From the NCBI RefSeq assembly GCF_946477055.1, contig NZ_CAMKXG010000248.1:1-5222 (forward strand): DNA of 5,222 nt, written 5' to 3'. A model generated the notes under the pieces. The model saw only the letters and a program-made list of their open reading frames with translations. It ran no database searches and had not been told where the DNA came from. Source of the DNA: Lonsdalea britannica. GTDB lineage: Bacteria > Pseudomonadota > Gammaproteobacteria > Enterobacterales > Enterobacteriaceae. Numbering within the stretch: the stretch's first letter is position 1; each line of letters opens with the position of its first letter. This document shows, piece by piece, positions 1 through 5,180 of this stretch. A program made the position numbers and the translations under genes.

Positions 1-651
1 CGGCAGCCACAAGTCGGCAATGCGCGCGGTTTCAATGTGGCGCGGATCGCAGACGATGATCTTGGCGCCGCGCGCTCGCGCCTTGAGGATGCGGCGGGCG
101 ACAATAGGGTGTGAGTCCGCGGCGTTATAGCCGAACACCAGTACGCACTCGGTATGTTCAATTTCGCAAATCGAGTTGCTCATCGCGCCGTTGCCCAGCG
201 TCACATCGAGGCCAGAAACCGAAGGGCCGTGGCATACGCGAGCGCAGCAGTCGACGTTATTAGTGCCGGTCACCGCCCGGGCGAACTTCTGCATCACGTA
301 GTTGGTTTCGTTGCCGGGACCACGGGAAGAGCCGGTATGCATGATGGCGTCGGGGCCATATTTTTCGCGGATGGCTAACAGTCGCGAGCTGGCGAATGCG
401 ATCGCTTCATCCCACGAGACCACTTCGAACTGCGCGCCTTTATGACGGCGGATCATGGGGTTTTTCAACCGTGGCGTGAGCAGTTTGGTATCGTTGAGAA
501 AGTCCCAGCCGTAGTAGCCTTTCAGGCAGAGTTCGCCTTCGTTGGTCACACCCTTTGCGCCTTCCGCGCCGACGACTTTATTGTTCTCAACCAGCAGATT
601 GATTTTGCAGCCTGACCCGCAATAAGGGCAGACGGTGATCACTTTTTTCAT
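1..651 (-). CDS. fdhF: Formate dehydrogenase H, selenium-free (Cys) form, N-terminal 217 residues; runs off the left edge
   Basis: This is the molybdopterin and [4Fe-4S] subunit that oxidises formate to CO2 and passes electrons to a hydrogenase in the cytoplasmic formate hydrogenlyase complex. The 217 codons read without interruption and align with E. coli FdhF (about 715 residues) from residue 1. The cluster ligands are Cys8, Cys11 and Cys15 (CPYCGSGC) and Cys42, followed by Lys44 (LCLKG), which relays electrons in the E. coli enzyme. The motif GSSRGPGNETNYVMQKFARA follows near residues 107-126. The catalytic position, residue 140 in DCCARVCHGPS, is Cys (TGC, bases 232-234) where E. coli has selenocysteine (TGA); the adjacent His141 is kept. 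The ATG at 651 has an ideal AAGGAG eight bases upstream. The remaining two thirds, with the rest of the molybdopterin-binding domains, lie outside the window. The identification is strong; membership of a hydrogenase-4 type complex is inferred from the family. Confidence 0.96.
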   Translation of the reverse strand, partial: MKKVITVCPYCGSGCKINLLVENNKVVGAEGAKGVTNEGELCLKGYYGWDFLNDTKLLTPRLKNPMIRRHKGAQFEVVSWDEAIAFASSRLLAIREKYGPDAIMHTGSSRGPGNETNYVMQKFARAVTGTNNVDCCARVCHGPSVSGLDVTLGNGAMSNSICEIEHTECVLVFGYNAADSHPIVARRILKARARGAKIIVCDPRHIETARIADLWLP

Positions 652-659
652 GTGGGTAT

Positions 660-665
660 CTCCTT
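660..665 (-). promoter_or_regulatory. Ribosome binding site of fdhF
   Basis: AAGGAG on the minus strand, eight bases before the ATG at 651. It fixes the start at the same residue as E. coli FdhF. Confidence 0.9.
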
Positions 666-667
666 CG

Positions 668-687
668 GCGCTCCCGCTGGAGAGCGC
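668..687 (-). other. GC-rich hairpin directly upstream of the fdhF ribosome binding site
   Basis: GCGCTC (687-682 on the minus strand) pairs with GAGCGC (673-668). CC/GG pairs continue the stem inside, with one bulged base and an AGC loop, giving about eight pairs. Only two bases separate the stem from AAGGAG. It is visible in the sequence; any effect on translation or mRNA stability is inference. Confidence 0.5.
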
Positions 688-925
688 TCCGAATTGCGCA
701 TCAGCGGCGTTGCGTGCCGTGGGCCGCGCTCCTTGTCCTGCGTTGAAGCTTAGTCAGCTTTCTGCTGATCTGCTGAGACGGATGGGTTTCTCAGCCGGGA
801 TTGCTACGCAGAAGACATAGGGACGCGCAGTCCTGATGCGGTGTCCTAACGTCTGATGATGACCGATGCGGGCGAGGGATTTACTGATCGCCGTCATAGC
901 GGCGTAAGGTCTGGTGAACATGGTG

Positions 926-948
926 CGGCGACAGGCGGTGTGTCGCCG
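926..948. repeat. Perfect 8-bp inverted repeat with 7-base loop
   Basis: CGGCGACA, spacer GGCGGTG, then TGTCGCCG. This is the strongest GC-rich dyad between the permease gene and fdhF. There is no T-tract on either side, so it does not look like an intrinsic terminator. It could be a protein-binding dyad or a transcript-end structure. Confidence 0.5.
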
Positions 949-954
949 TTGACT
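941..954. promoter_or_regulatory. Possible FhlA-type enhancer half-site pair upstream of fdhF
   Basis: TGTCGCCGTTGACT matches nine of the ten defined bases of TGTCGnnnnTGACA, the form I recall being proposed for FhlA sites in E. coli formate regulon promoters. A related dyad, TGTCCCTATGACA, lies at 987-999 but its spacer is one base short. The site is about 290 bases upstream of the fdhF start codon, a plausible distance for a sigma-54 enhancer. The consensus is from memory and the site overlaps the 926-948 dyad, so this is tentative. Confidence 0.25.
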
Positions 955-1017
955 CGCGGTGTTATTCGGGGGGAAGACGTGCGTTTGTCCCTATGACAAA
1001 AGACGCGGGGTAGGCCG

Positions 1018-1980
1018 TTAGTGAATGACGTCGGCCCTGACAACGCGCTGCGGCTTGATGCGCATGGCGCTAATGACGCCGCAAACCAGACAGGCGATAC
1101 CCGCGAGCGTCATCATCGGCGGCCAGCTTTGGCGCAGCATAAACGTATAGGCCAGCGCCGAAAGCGTTTCGAATACCAGCATGGGGCCCATCAACGCCGT
1201 GGGCAGCCGCTGACTGGCGGCATTCCAGCATATTGTCCCCAGCCAGGACCCCAGCAGTCCGATCGTCAGCATCAGCAGCACAAATCGTTCGGGTCGAGGG
1301 CCAAGAGGCAGAGAAAATGACGGCGAGGTCAGCGCCAGATAGCCGCCGACCATCACGTACGCCGCGAAAGCCAACGGCAGCGTAGCGATGCCCTGAGCCG
1401 TGGCCCAGGTCATAGGATGATGTGAGGGATGTTGCCGCAGCCAACGGGAATTTCGCAGTGGATACCAGGTCCAGCAGACGACGGCCATCAGCGCGAGGGC
1501 AATGCCGCTGAGATAGCGTGGCAGCGGCACGGATTCCGCGGCGCCCTGACGCTCCGCGATATTGACCAATACCAGACCGATAATAATCAGCAGCAGCGAC
1601 GGGGTCAGCCGTCGCCAGGCCAACTGACCATCTTCCCGGCCGTACAACAGATTGGCGCTGACGGCGATGATGACCGGCAGCGTGCCGATAATCATGGAGG
1701 AAACCGGGGCGCCGGTCCGCTGGATCGCACTGGCGAGAAACAGGTAGTAGAGCAGATTGCCGACGGCCGACAGACGCAGCGCCTCAAACCAGTCGCTGCG
1801 AGACAGTTTCTTCAGTCGGCTACGGTCGAGCCACGCCAGCGGCAGGGCGATCAGCCCGAAGGCCAGATAGCGTCCGCTAGACTGCAACGCCGCCGGATAG
1901 TCGGGGATGATCAACGGCCCGATAAAGATGAGTCCCCACATCAATCCGGCGGATAGCGCAAAAAAAATTCCCGTTAACAC
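1018..1980 (-). CDS. DMT superfamily / EamA-family permease, substrate unknown
   Basis: This is an inner-membrane transporter of the drug/metabolite type, about 320 residues from the chosen start. Ten hydrophobic segments can be placed at about residues 3-25, 33-51, 65-87, 92-112, 124-141, 156-175, 190-212, 233-256, 261-282 and 288-306. This is the two-times-five-helix EamA layout, with a short basic C-terminal tail (RIKPQRVVR). Positive charges cluster after helix 2 (DRSRLKKLSR), as expected for a cytoplasmic loop. The open frame extends to a TTG at 2004 with no Shine-Dalgarno. A GTG at 1980 has AGGA at 1992-1989, eight bases ahead, and starts just before helix 1, so it is preferred. The gene is divergent from cbl, suggesting control by Cbl and perhaps a role in exporting a sulfur or cysteine-related metabolite, as EamA/YdeD does in E. 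coli. That role is inference; the sequence does not reveal the substrate. Confidence 0.88.
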   Translation of the reverse strand: MLTGIFFALSAGLMWGLIFIGPLIIPDYPAALQSSGRYLAFGLIALPLAWLDRSRLKKLSRSDWFEALRLSAVGNLLYYLFLASAIQRTGAPVSSMIIGTLPVIIAVSANLLYGREDGQLAWRRLTPSLLLIIIGLVLVNIAERQGAAESVPLPRYLSGIALALMAVVCWTWYPLRNSRWLRQHPSHHPMTWATAQGIATLPLAFAAYVMVGGYLALTSPSFSLPLGPRPERFVLLMLTIGLLGSWLGTICWNAASQRLPTALMGPMLVFETLSALAYTFMLRQSWPPMMTLAGIACLVCGVISAMRIKPQRVVRADVIH

Positions 1981-1988
1981 AGTTTCGA

Positions 1989-1992
1989 TCCT
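1989..1992 (-). promoter_or_regulatory. Ribosome binding site that decides the permease start
   Basis: AGGA on the minus strand, eight bases before the GTG at 1980. The alternative TTG at 2004 has only GC-rich sequence before it and no purine-rich motif, and an in-frame TGA blocks any longer start with ATG. Confidence 0.55.
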
Positions 1993-2070
1993 GATGAGTG
2001 ACAACGCGGTGATGCGCGCAGCGGGCCGTCAGTCGCGGCCTGAAGAGCGAGCATACTCATTTAGCGACGT

Positions 2071-2140
2071 TCTATATCTTTAAAAGTTATATGTAGGAAA
2101 TTTTGTTTATTTGTACGGAATAACATTACTTCGTATGAAT
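2071..2140. promoter_or_regulatory. Divergent AT-rich promoter/operator region of the permease gene and cbl
   Basis: This is the only AT-rich part of the 194-base gap between the two divergent genes. For cbl, TTGTAC (2111-2116) and TATGAA (2134-2139) are 17 bases apart but match the consensus poorly. On the other strand TATAAC (2091-2086) is a possible -10 for the permease gene, without a clear -35. A dyad TTATT-N7-AATAA (2107-2123) overlaps the cbl promoter candidate and could be a LysR-type operator. Weak core promoters fit genes needing an activator, as CysB-family targets do. The exact elements are uncertain. Confidence 0.45.
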
Positions 2141-2141
2141 A

Positions 2142-2158
2142 GTGCTAACAAGTAGCAC
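2142..2158 (+). other. Small hairpin in the cbl leader
   Basis: GTGCTA pairs perfectly with TAGCAC across a five-base loop (ACAAG), ending 16 bases before the cbl start codon. It also buries the upstream in-frame GTG at 2142, which argues further against that codon as the start. Any regulatory role is unknown. Confidence 0.4.
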
Positions 2159-2174
2159 AAGGGCGGGGCGAAGT

Positions 2175-3131
2175 GTGAACTTTCAACAACTGAGAATTAT
2201 TCGGGAATCGGCACGGTGCAACTATAACCTGACCGAGGTGGCGAACACGCTCTATACATCGCAGTCGGGGGTGAGCCGTCATATTCGTGAACTGGAAGAT
2301 GAGCTGGGCATTGAAATCTTCATCCGGCGCGGCAAGCGTCTGTTGGGGATGACGGAGCCAGGGAAAGAACTGCTGGTGATGGCTGAGCGTATCCTGAACG
2401 ACGCCAACCATATCCGCAGGCTGGCTAACGTCTTCAGTGACAACGACGCCGGGGTCTTGGTGATAGCCACCACCCACACTCAGGCGCGATACAGTCTGCC
2501 GTCGGTCATTCAGTCGTTTCGGACGCAATATCCGCAGGTGCAGTTGGTGCTGCATCAGGGGACGCCGGAGGAGATTGTGGCGATGTTGTCTTCAGGTGAA
2601 GCGGACATCGGCATTGCCTCCGAACAGCTGATGAATACGACGTCGTTAGCCGCCTTTCCTTACTACCGCTGGCATCACTCCATTCTGGTGCCGTCAGGGC
2701 ATCCGCTGGCGGACGGCGGCCCCATCACGTTGGATAAACTGAACACGGTGCCGTTGATCACCTATCGTCAGGGTATCACCGGGCGCTCGCGCATCGATCG
2801 GGCATTTCTCGCCGCGGGACTTTCTCCTCATATCGCGATTAGCGCGCAGGACTCAGACGTCATTAAGACCTATGTTGAATTAGGTTTGGGGGTCGGTATT
2901 TTGGCGGACAGATCCTACGATCCCGTACGCGACGTCGGGTTGGTGCGCATCGAGGCGGAACACTTGTTCGAAGCGAATACCGTCTGGCTCGGACTTAAAC
3001 GCGGTCAGCTCCAGCGCAACTACACGTGGCAGTTCATCCAGCTTTGCAACCCGGAACTGACGCTGGAAGAGATCAAACAGCGGGTCTTCTCCGAAAGCGA
3101 CAACGAAAACGTCCTCGATTACCAGATCTGA
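2175..3131 (+). CDS. cbl: LysR-type transcriptional regulator Cbl (CysB-like, sulfur starvation)
   Basis: Cbl activates genes for using organic sulfur sources such as alkanesulfonates and taurine (ssu and tau operons in E. coli) when sulfate is scarce; adenosine phosphosulfate acts as anti-inducer. The 318-residue product aligns along its length with E. coli Cbl (316), from MNFQQL to the shared C-terminus DYQI. The helix-turn-helix lies near residues 18-42 (NLTEVANTLYTSQSGVSRHI). The effector domain keeps the CysB-type anion pocket: Thr100, Thr102 and Gln103 in ATTHTQARY, and Thr202 in GITGRSR. Residue 149 is Ser, as I recall for E. coli Cbl, where CysB has Thr. The GTG at 2175 is chosen because it matches the family start and follows GGGG (2165-2168) by six bases. 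The GTG at 2142 would add eleven unrelated residues. In E. coli cbl follows nac; here it stands alone, divergent from a permease gene. Confidence 0.95.
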   Translation: MNFQQLRIIRESARCNYNLTEVANTLYTSQSGVSRHIRELEDELGIEIFIRRGKRLLGMTEPGKELLVMAERILNDANHIRRLANVFSDNDAGVLVIATTHTQARYSLPSVIQSFRTQYPQVQLVLHQGTPEEIVAMLSSGEADIGIASEQLMNTTSLAAFPYYRWHHSILVPSGHPLADGGPITLDKLNTVPLITYRQGITGRSRIDRAFLAAGLSPHIAISAQDSDVIKTYVELGLGVGILADRSYDPVRDVGLVRIEAEHLFEANTVWLGLKRGQLQRNYTWQFIQLCNPELTLEEIKQRVFSESDNENVLDYQI

Positions 3132-3144
3132 TGTGTGTTCAACG

Positions 3145-3184
3145 GCGCGGGTGAATAAGACCTTTGTTCGCCCGCGCTGCTTTT
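3145..3184 (+). terminator. Intrinsic terminator of cbl
   Basis: GCGCGGGTGAA (3145-3155) pairs with TTCGCCCGCGC (3167-3177) over eleven positions, one of them a G-U pair, with an eleven-base loop. TGC and TTTT follow (3181-3184). It begins 13 bases after the cbl stop codon. The T-tract is short but the stem is very stable. Confidence 0.85.
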
Positions 3185-3292
3185 ACTCCTCCATTATTGC
3201 CATCAGTATGTTGCGCCGACCTTCATTTTCCCGGAGCACGGGTGTCCCCTAAATCTTCCCCCGGTGTCCGCGATTTTTCCGTCGCCTTGAAC

Positions 3293-3320
3293 GGTGAAAT
3301 CAAGCGTTTCATCCCTTTTT
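3293..3320 (+). terminator. Weak terminator-like hairpin with T5 tract
   Basis: GGTGAAA (3293-3299) pairs with TTTCATC (3307-3313) over seven positions including one G-U, with a seven-base loop. CC and TTTTT follow (3316-3320). T7 (3337-3343) and T6 (3348-3353) tracts come further on. The stem is mostly A-T, so termination would be weak. It could be a backup for the cbl terminator or the 3' end of a small RNA; neither is shown. Confidence 0.25.
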
Positions 3321-3582
3321 GCGCTCGTACCCCGTCTTTTTTTCAACTTTTTTGCGGCGAGACGGAGTGCTTTTATATTCTTAATGGCGCTAAAAAATAG
3401 CACTGATATTCCTGAATTTTCTGTAGCCAATGCAGGAAAAATCGTATTGCTTAACAGCATAATTATGAAATTGCTTATCTATGATTGGCTTGATCTCACC
3501 CACCTGGGATAGTAGCATCCCCGCTTTAACAATAACTTAGACAAGATGCGTTGTTGATAAAAACAGCGGTTTTGTTTTTAAA

Positions 3583-3621
3583 TACAAATAGTTGTTCGTT
3601 ATAAGTGAATAACTATTTGCA
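3583..3621. promoter_or_regulatory. 35-base palindrome; candidate pair of ARG boxes (ArgR operator) ahead of gltP
   Basis: Bases 3585-3600 pair with 3604-3619 around an ATA centre: thirteen Watson-Crick pairs, with the other three being G-U if transcribed rightward. The same segment splits into two 18-base blocks, 3583-3600 and 3604-3621, three bases apart, the usual spacing of paired ArgR sites. Against WNTGAATWWWWATTCANW the right block matches 13 and the left 11 of 16 defined positions. ArgR control of an acidic amino acid transporter is plausible but inferred. No T-run follows on either strand, so it is not a terminator. An RNA stem-loop in a leader is the main alternative. Confidence 0.35.
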
Positions 3622-3653
3622 TAATAAATAGACAGCTTGCCCCATTCGGCCGC

Positions 3654-3662
3654 TGCGATAAT
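3654..3662 (+). promoter_or_regulatory. Candidate extended -10 promoter of gltP
   Basis: TGCGATAAT fits the extended -10 form TGnTATAAT with one mismatch in the hexamer. No good -35 lies at normal spacing (TTGCCC at 3637-3642 is 14 bases away), as is common for extended -10 promoters. It predicts a start near 3669 and a leader of about 100 bases. Other weak candidates are CATAAT (3620-3625), and TTGATA (3554-3559) with TTAAAT (3578-3583). Confidence 0.35.
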
Positions 3663-3727
3663 AAAAACCACCTCATCTTTGTAACCTCCCCCTCGTCTGG
3701 ACATATTCAGCATCCGCTGATGGTGTG

Positions 3728-3750
3728 AGGCGCCGGTAGAACCGTCGCCT
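3728..3750 (+). other. Leader hairpin just upstream of the gltP ribosome binding site
   Basis: AGGCG (3728-3732) pairs with CGCCT (3746-3750); after a one-by-one mismatch CGGT (3734-3737) pairs with ACCG (3741-3744) around a three-base loop. It ends nine bases before the GGAG at 3760. It could affect translation or mRNA stability; no ligand-binding riboswitch class is recognised. Confidence 0.4.
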
Positions 3751-3759
3751 GCGAGGATC

Positions 3760-3763
3760 GGAG
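3760..3763 (+). promoter_or_regulatory. Ribosome binding site favouring the ATG at 3772 for gltP
   Basis: GGAG lies eight bases before the ATG at 3772. The ATG at 3784 is the position aligned with the E. coli start and has only GGAAAG (3774-3779) four bases before it, so both starts are possible. Confidence 0.5.
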
Positions 3764-3771
3764 CACAGGAA

Positions 3772-5094
3772 ATGGAAAGTGATATGAAAAAACAAAAAAT
3801 TAGCCTGGCGTGGCAAATTCTCATCGCCCTGGTTGTTGGTATTGCCCTTGGGGCCTTCTTGCATGAACATCCGACCGAAAAACAGTGGCTGATCGCCAAT
3901 GTTCTCAGCCCGGCTGGCGATATCTTCATTCGGTTGATCAAAATGATCGTGGTACCGATCGTCATCACCACGCTGGTAGTCGGTATTGCGGGTGTAGGCG
4001 ATGCCAAAAAGCTCGGTCGTATCGGTTTCAAAACCATCCTCTACTTTGAAGTGGTTACGACGATAGCGATCATTCTCGGCATTACGCTGGCGAATATCTT
4101 CCAGCCGGGTCACGGCATTGATATGTCGACATTGACCAGCGTCGATATTTCACAATATGAGAAAACGACCGAACAGGTGCAGAGCGGTGCGCATAGCCTG
4201 GTCGGCACGATTTTGTCGCTCATTCCGCCCAATATTTTCGCCTCTATGGCGAAAGGGGACATGCTGCCGCTGATCTTCTTCTCCGTGCTGTTTGGTCTGG
4301 GCCTGTCTTCTCTGCCGCGCGAACAGCGTGATCCGTTGCTGAACGTGTTCCGCAGCGCATCCGAAACGATGTTCAAAGTGACCCACATGATCATGCGCTA
4401 TGCGCCGGTCGGGGTCTTTGCGCTGATTGCCGTGACCGTGGCTAACTTCGGCTTTGCCTCGCTCTGGCCGCTGGCAAAACTGGTTGTGATGGTTTACGGC
4501 GCGATCGTGTTCTTCGCACTGGTGGTGCTGGGACTGGTGGCCCGCGTCTGTGGACTGCGAGTCAGCATGATTATCCGTATCCTGAAAGATGAGCTGATTC
4601 TGGCGTACTCGACGGCGAGCTCCGAAACCGTGCTGCCGCGTATCATCGAAAAGATGGAAGCCTATGGCGCGCCAAAGGCCATCACCAGCTTCGTGGTGCC
4701 GACGGGATACTCCTTCAATCTGGATGGTTCTACGCTGTACCAGAGTATTGCGGCGATCTTTATCGCGCAGCTGTACGGCATCGACCTGACCATTAGTCAG
4801 GAAGTCGTGCTGGTACTGACGCTGATGCTGACCTCCAAAGGGATCGCCGGTGTACCGGGCGTCTCCTTCGTAGTGCTGCTGGCGACGCTGGGCAGCGTGG
4901 GTATTCCGCTGGAAGGTCTGGCCTTTATTGCGGGCGTTGACCGTATTCTGGATATGGCGCGTACCGCGTTGAACGTGGTGGGTAACGCCCTGGCCGTTCT
5001 GGTTATCGCTAAATGGGAAGGACAGTTCGACGAGGAAAAAGCGCGTTCCTATGAAAGCGAAATTCGCGGACTGAACGCGAAGAACGCCAGCTAA
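3772..5094 (+). CDS. gltP: Glutamate/aspartate:proton symporter GltP
   Basis: GltP is an inner-membrane secondary transporter of the dicarboxylate/amino acid:cation symporter family that imports L-glutamate and L-aspartate with protons. The 440-residue product aligns almost throughout with E. coli GltP (437); the similarity begins at SLAWQIL. Family landmarks are present: LSPAGDIFIRLIKMIVVPIV (45-64), the serine-rich re-entrant hairpin 1 AYSTASSETVLPR (278-290), the helix 7 motif NLDGS (316-320, the NMDGT equivalent), hairpin 2 TSKGIAGVPGVSF (354-366), and helix 8 with Asp390, Asp394, Arg397 and Asn401 in GVDRILDMARTALNVVGNA, which bind substrate in this fold. The start at 3772 is supported by GGAG; a start at 3784 would remove four residues and match the E. 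coli N-terminus. The gene stands alone between a long leader region and its own terminator. No disruption or missing key residue is seen. Confidence 0.96.
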   Translation: MESDMKKQKISLAWQILIALVVGIALGAFLHEHPTEKQWLIANVLSPAGDIFIRLIKMIVVPIVITTLVVGIAGVGDAKKLGRIGFKTILYFEVVTTIAIILGITLANIFQPGHGIDMSTLTSVDISQYEKTTEQVQSGAHSLVGTILSLIPPNIFASMAKGDMLPLIFFSVLFGLGLSSLPREQRDPLLNVFRSASETMFKVTHMIMRYAPVGVFALIAVTVANFGFASLWPLAKLVVMVYGAIVFFALVVLGLVARVCGLRVSMIIRILKDELILAYSTASSETVLPRIIEKMEAYGAPKAITSFVVPTGYSFNLDGSTLYQSIAAIFIAQLYGIDLTISQEVVLVLTLMLTSKGIAGVPGVSFVVLLATLGSVGIPLEGLAFIAGVDRILDMARTALNVVGNALAVLVIAKWEGQFDEEKARSYESEIRGLNAKNAS

Positions 5095-5112
5095 TATCGG
5101 TTTCATCATCGC

Positions 5113-5140
5113 GGGACGGCCCCTGAATCGGCGCCGTCCC
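5113..5140 (+). other. GC-rich hairpin after gltP
   Basis: GGGACGGC (5113-5120) pairs perfectly with GCCGTCCC (5133-5140) across a twelve-base loop. No T-tract follows directly. It lies between the stop codon and the terminator and may protect the transcript 3' end or help termination. Confidence 0.6.
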
Positions 5141-5145
5141 CGTAC

Positions 5146-5180
5146 AAAACGCAGCGCGATTTCGTCTCGCTGCGTTTTTT
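5146..5180 (+). terminator. Intrinsic terminator of gltP
   Basis: AAAACGCAGCG (5146-5156) pairs perfectly with CGCTGCGTTTT (5168-5178) across an eleven-base loop, and the T-run extends to 5180. The A-tract on the left side could let it work, less efficiently, for a leftward transcript from beyond the window. The remaining 42 bases to the edge show no feature. Confidence 0.92.

Larger units (their letters stand above)
652..1017. other. Non-coding region between the permease gene and fdhF, rich in short hairpins
   Basis: No open frame here has a credible start signal or recognisable product. The stretch must hold the fdhF promoter and the 3' end of the permease transcript. Perfect small inverted repeats are TCAGC/GCTGA (754-758, 764-768), GCTGAGA/TCTCAGC (772-778, 789-795), CGCCG/CGGCG (889-893, 900-904), CGGCGACA/TGTCGCCG (926-933, 941-948) and TTTGTC/GACAAA (984-989, 995-1000). 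None is followed by a T-run on either strand, so no intrinsic terminator for the permease gene is evident. E. coli fdhF uses a sigma-54 promoter with a distant FhlA enhancer. The only minus-strand match to the invariant GG-N10-GC spacing between 660 and 900 is at 725-712, and its surrounding bases are poor, so the promoter stays unassigned. Confidence 0.6.
3185..3771. other. Long non-coding region upstream of gltP
   Basis: No frame here has both a ribosome binding site and a recognisable product; the longest open frames are of low-complexity composition with TTG or GTG starts. Composition changes along it: pyrimidine-rich with several T-tracts at 3185-3353, AT-rich at 3366-3630, then GC-richer up to gltP. 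Besides the elements listed separately there are small dyads AGTGCT/AGCACT (3366-3371, 3399-3404), TTCCTG/CAGGAA (3409-3414, 3433-3438), GGGAT/ATCCC (3506-3510, 3517-3521) and TCAGC/GCTGA (3707-3711, 3716-3720). Such a long gap suggests complex control of gltP or an unannotated small RNA. Confidence 0.6.

Noticed and set aside
704..725. Sigma-54 -24/-12 promoter for fdhF
   Set aside because: GG (725-724) and GC (713-712) on the minus strand have the right spacing but poor flanking bases. The better -24 sequence GGCAC (718-714) has its GC one base too far away. Neither is good enough to annotate.
154..820. Plus-strand open frames at 154-378 and 635-820
   Set aside because: The first lies wholly antisense to the clearly real fdhF, and the second overlaps its start region. 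Neither has a recognisable product or a ribosome binding site.
816..995. Nine-base inverted repeat CATAGGGAC / GTCCCTATG as a mobile-element end
   Set aside because: The arms are 162 bases apart, no transposase or target duplication is present, and a nine-base match in a region this size can occur by chance. It is kept only as a possible regulator-site relationship.
1021..1956. Open frames overlapping the permease gene on both strands (1021-1320 plus, 1070-1444 minus, 1429-1956 plus)
   Set aside because: They are rich in Arg, Gln, Asp and Pro, as typical of shadow frames in GC-rich genes, whereas the 1018-1980 frame shows ten regular membrane segments.
3164..3512. Small open frames 3164-3400 (plus), 3294-3512 (plus) and 3203-3460 (minus)
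   Set aside because: They have no ribosome binding site, atypical composition, non-ATG starts for the plus-strand ones, and no resemblance to any known small protein. They span T-tracts and terminator-like structures.
3465..3512. Possible 15-residue leader peptide MKLLIYDWLDLTHLG ahead of gltP
   Set aside because: No Shine-Dalgarno precedes the ATG, there is no run of a regulatory amino acid, and it lies over 250 bases from gltP with no attenuator between.
3560..3579. Terminator-like AAAAC-AGCG-GTTTT followed by GTTTTT
   Set aside because: The five-pair, mostly A-T stem is too weak for an intrinsic terminator and overlaps possible promoter elements of gltP.
3537..5109. Minus-strand open frames antisense to gltP, including a 319-codon one at 4150-5109
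   Set aside because: They are shadow frames: gltP on the plus strand is conserved along its full length, and the antisense products are Gln/Arg/His-rich with no family features.
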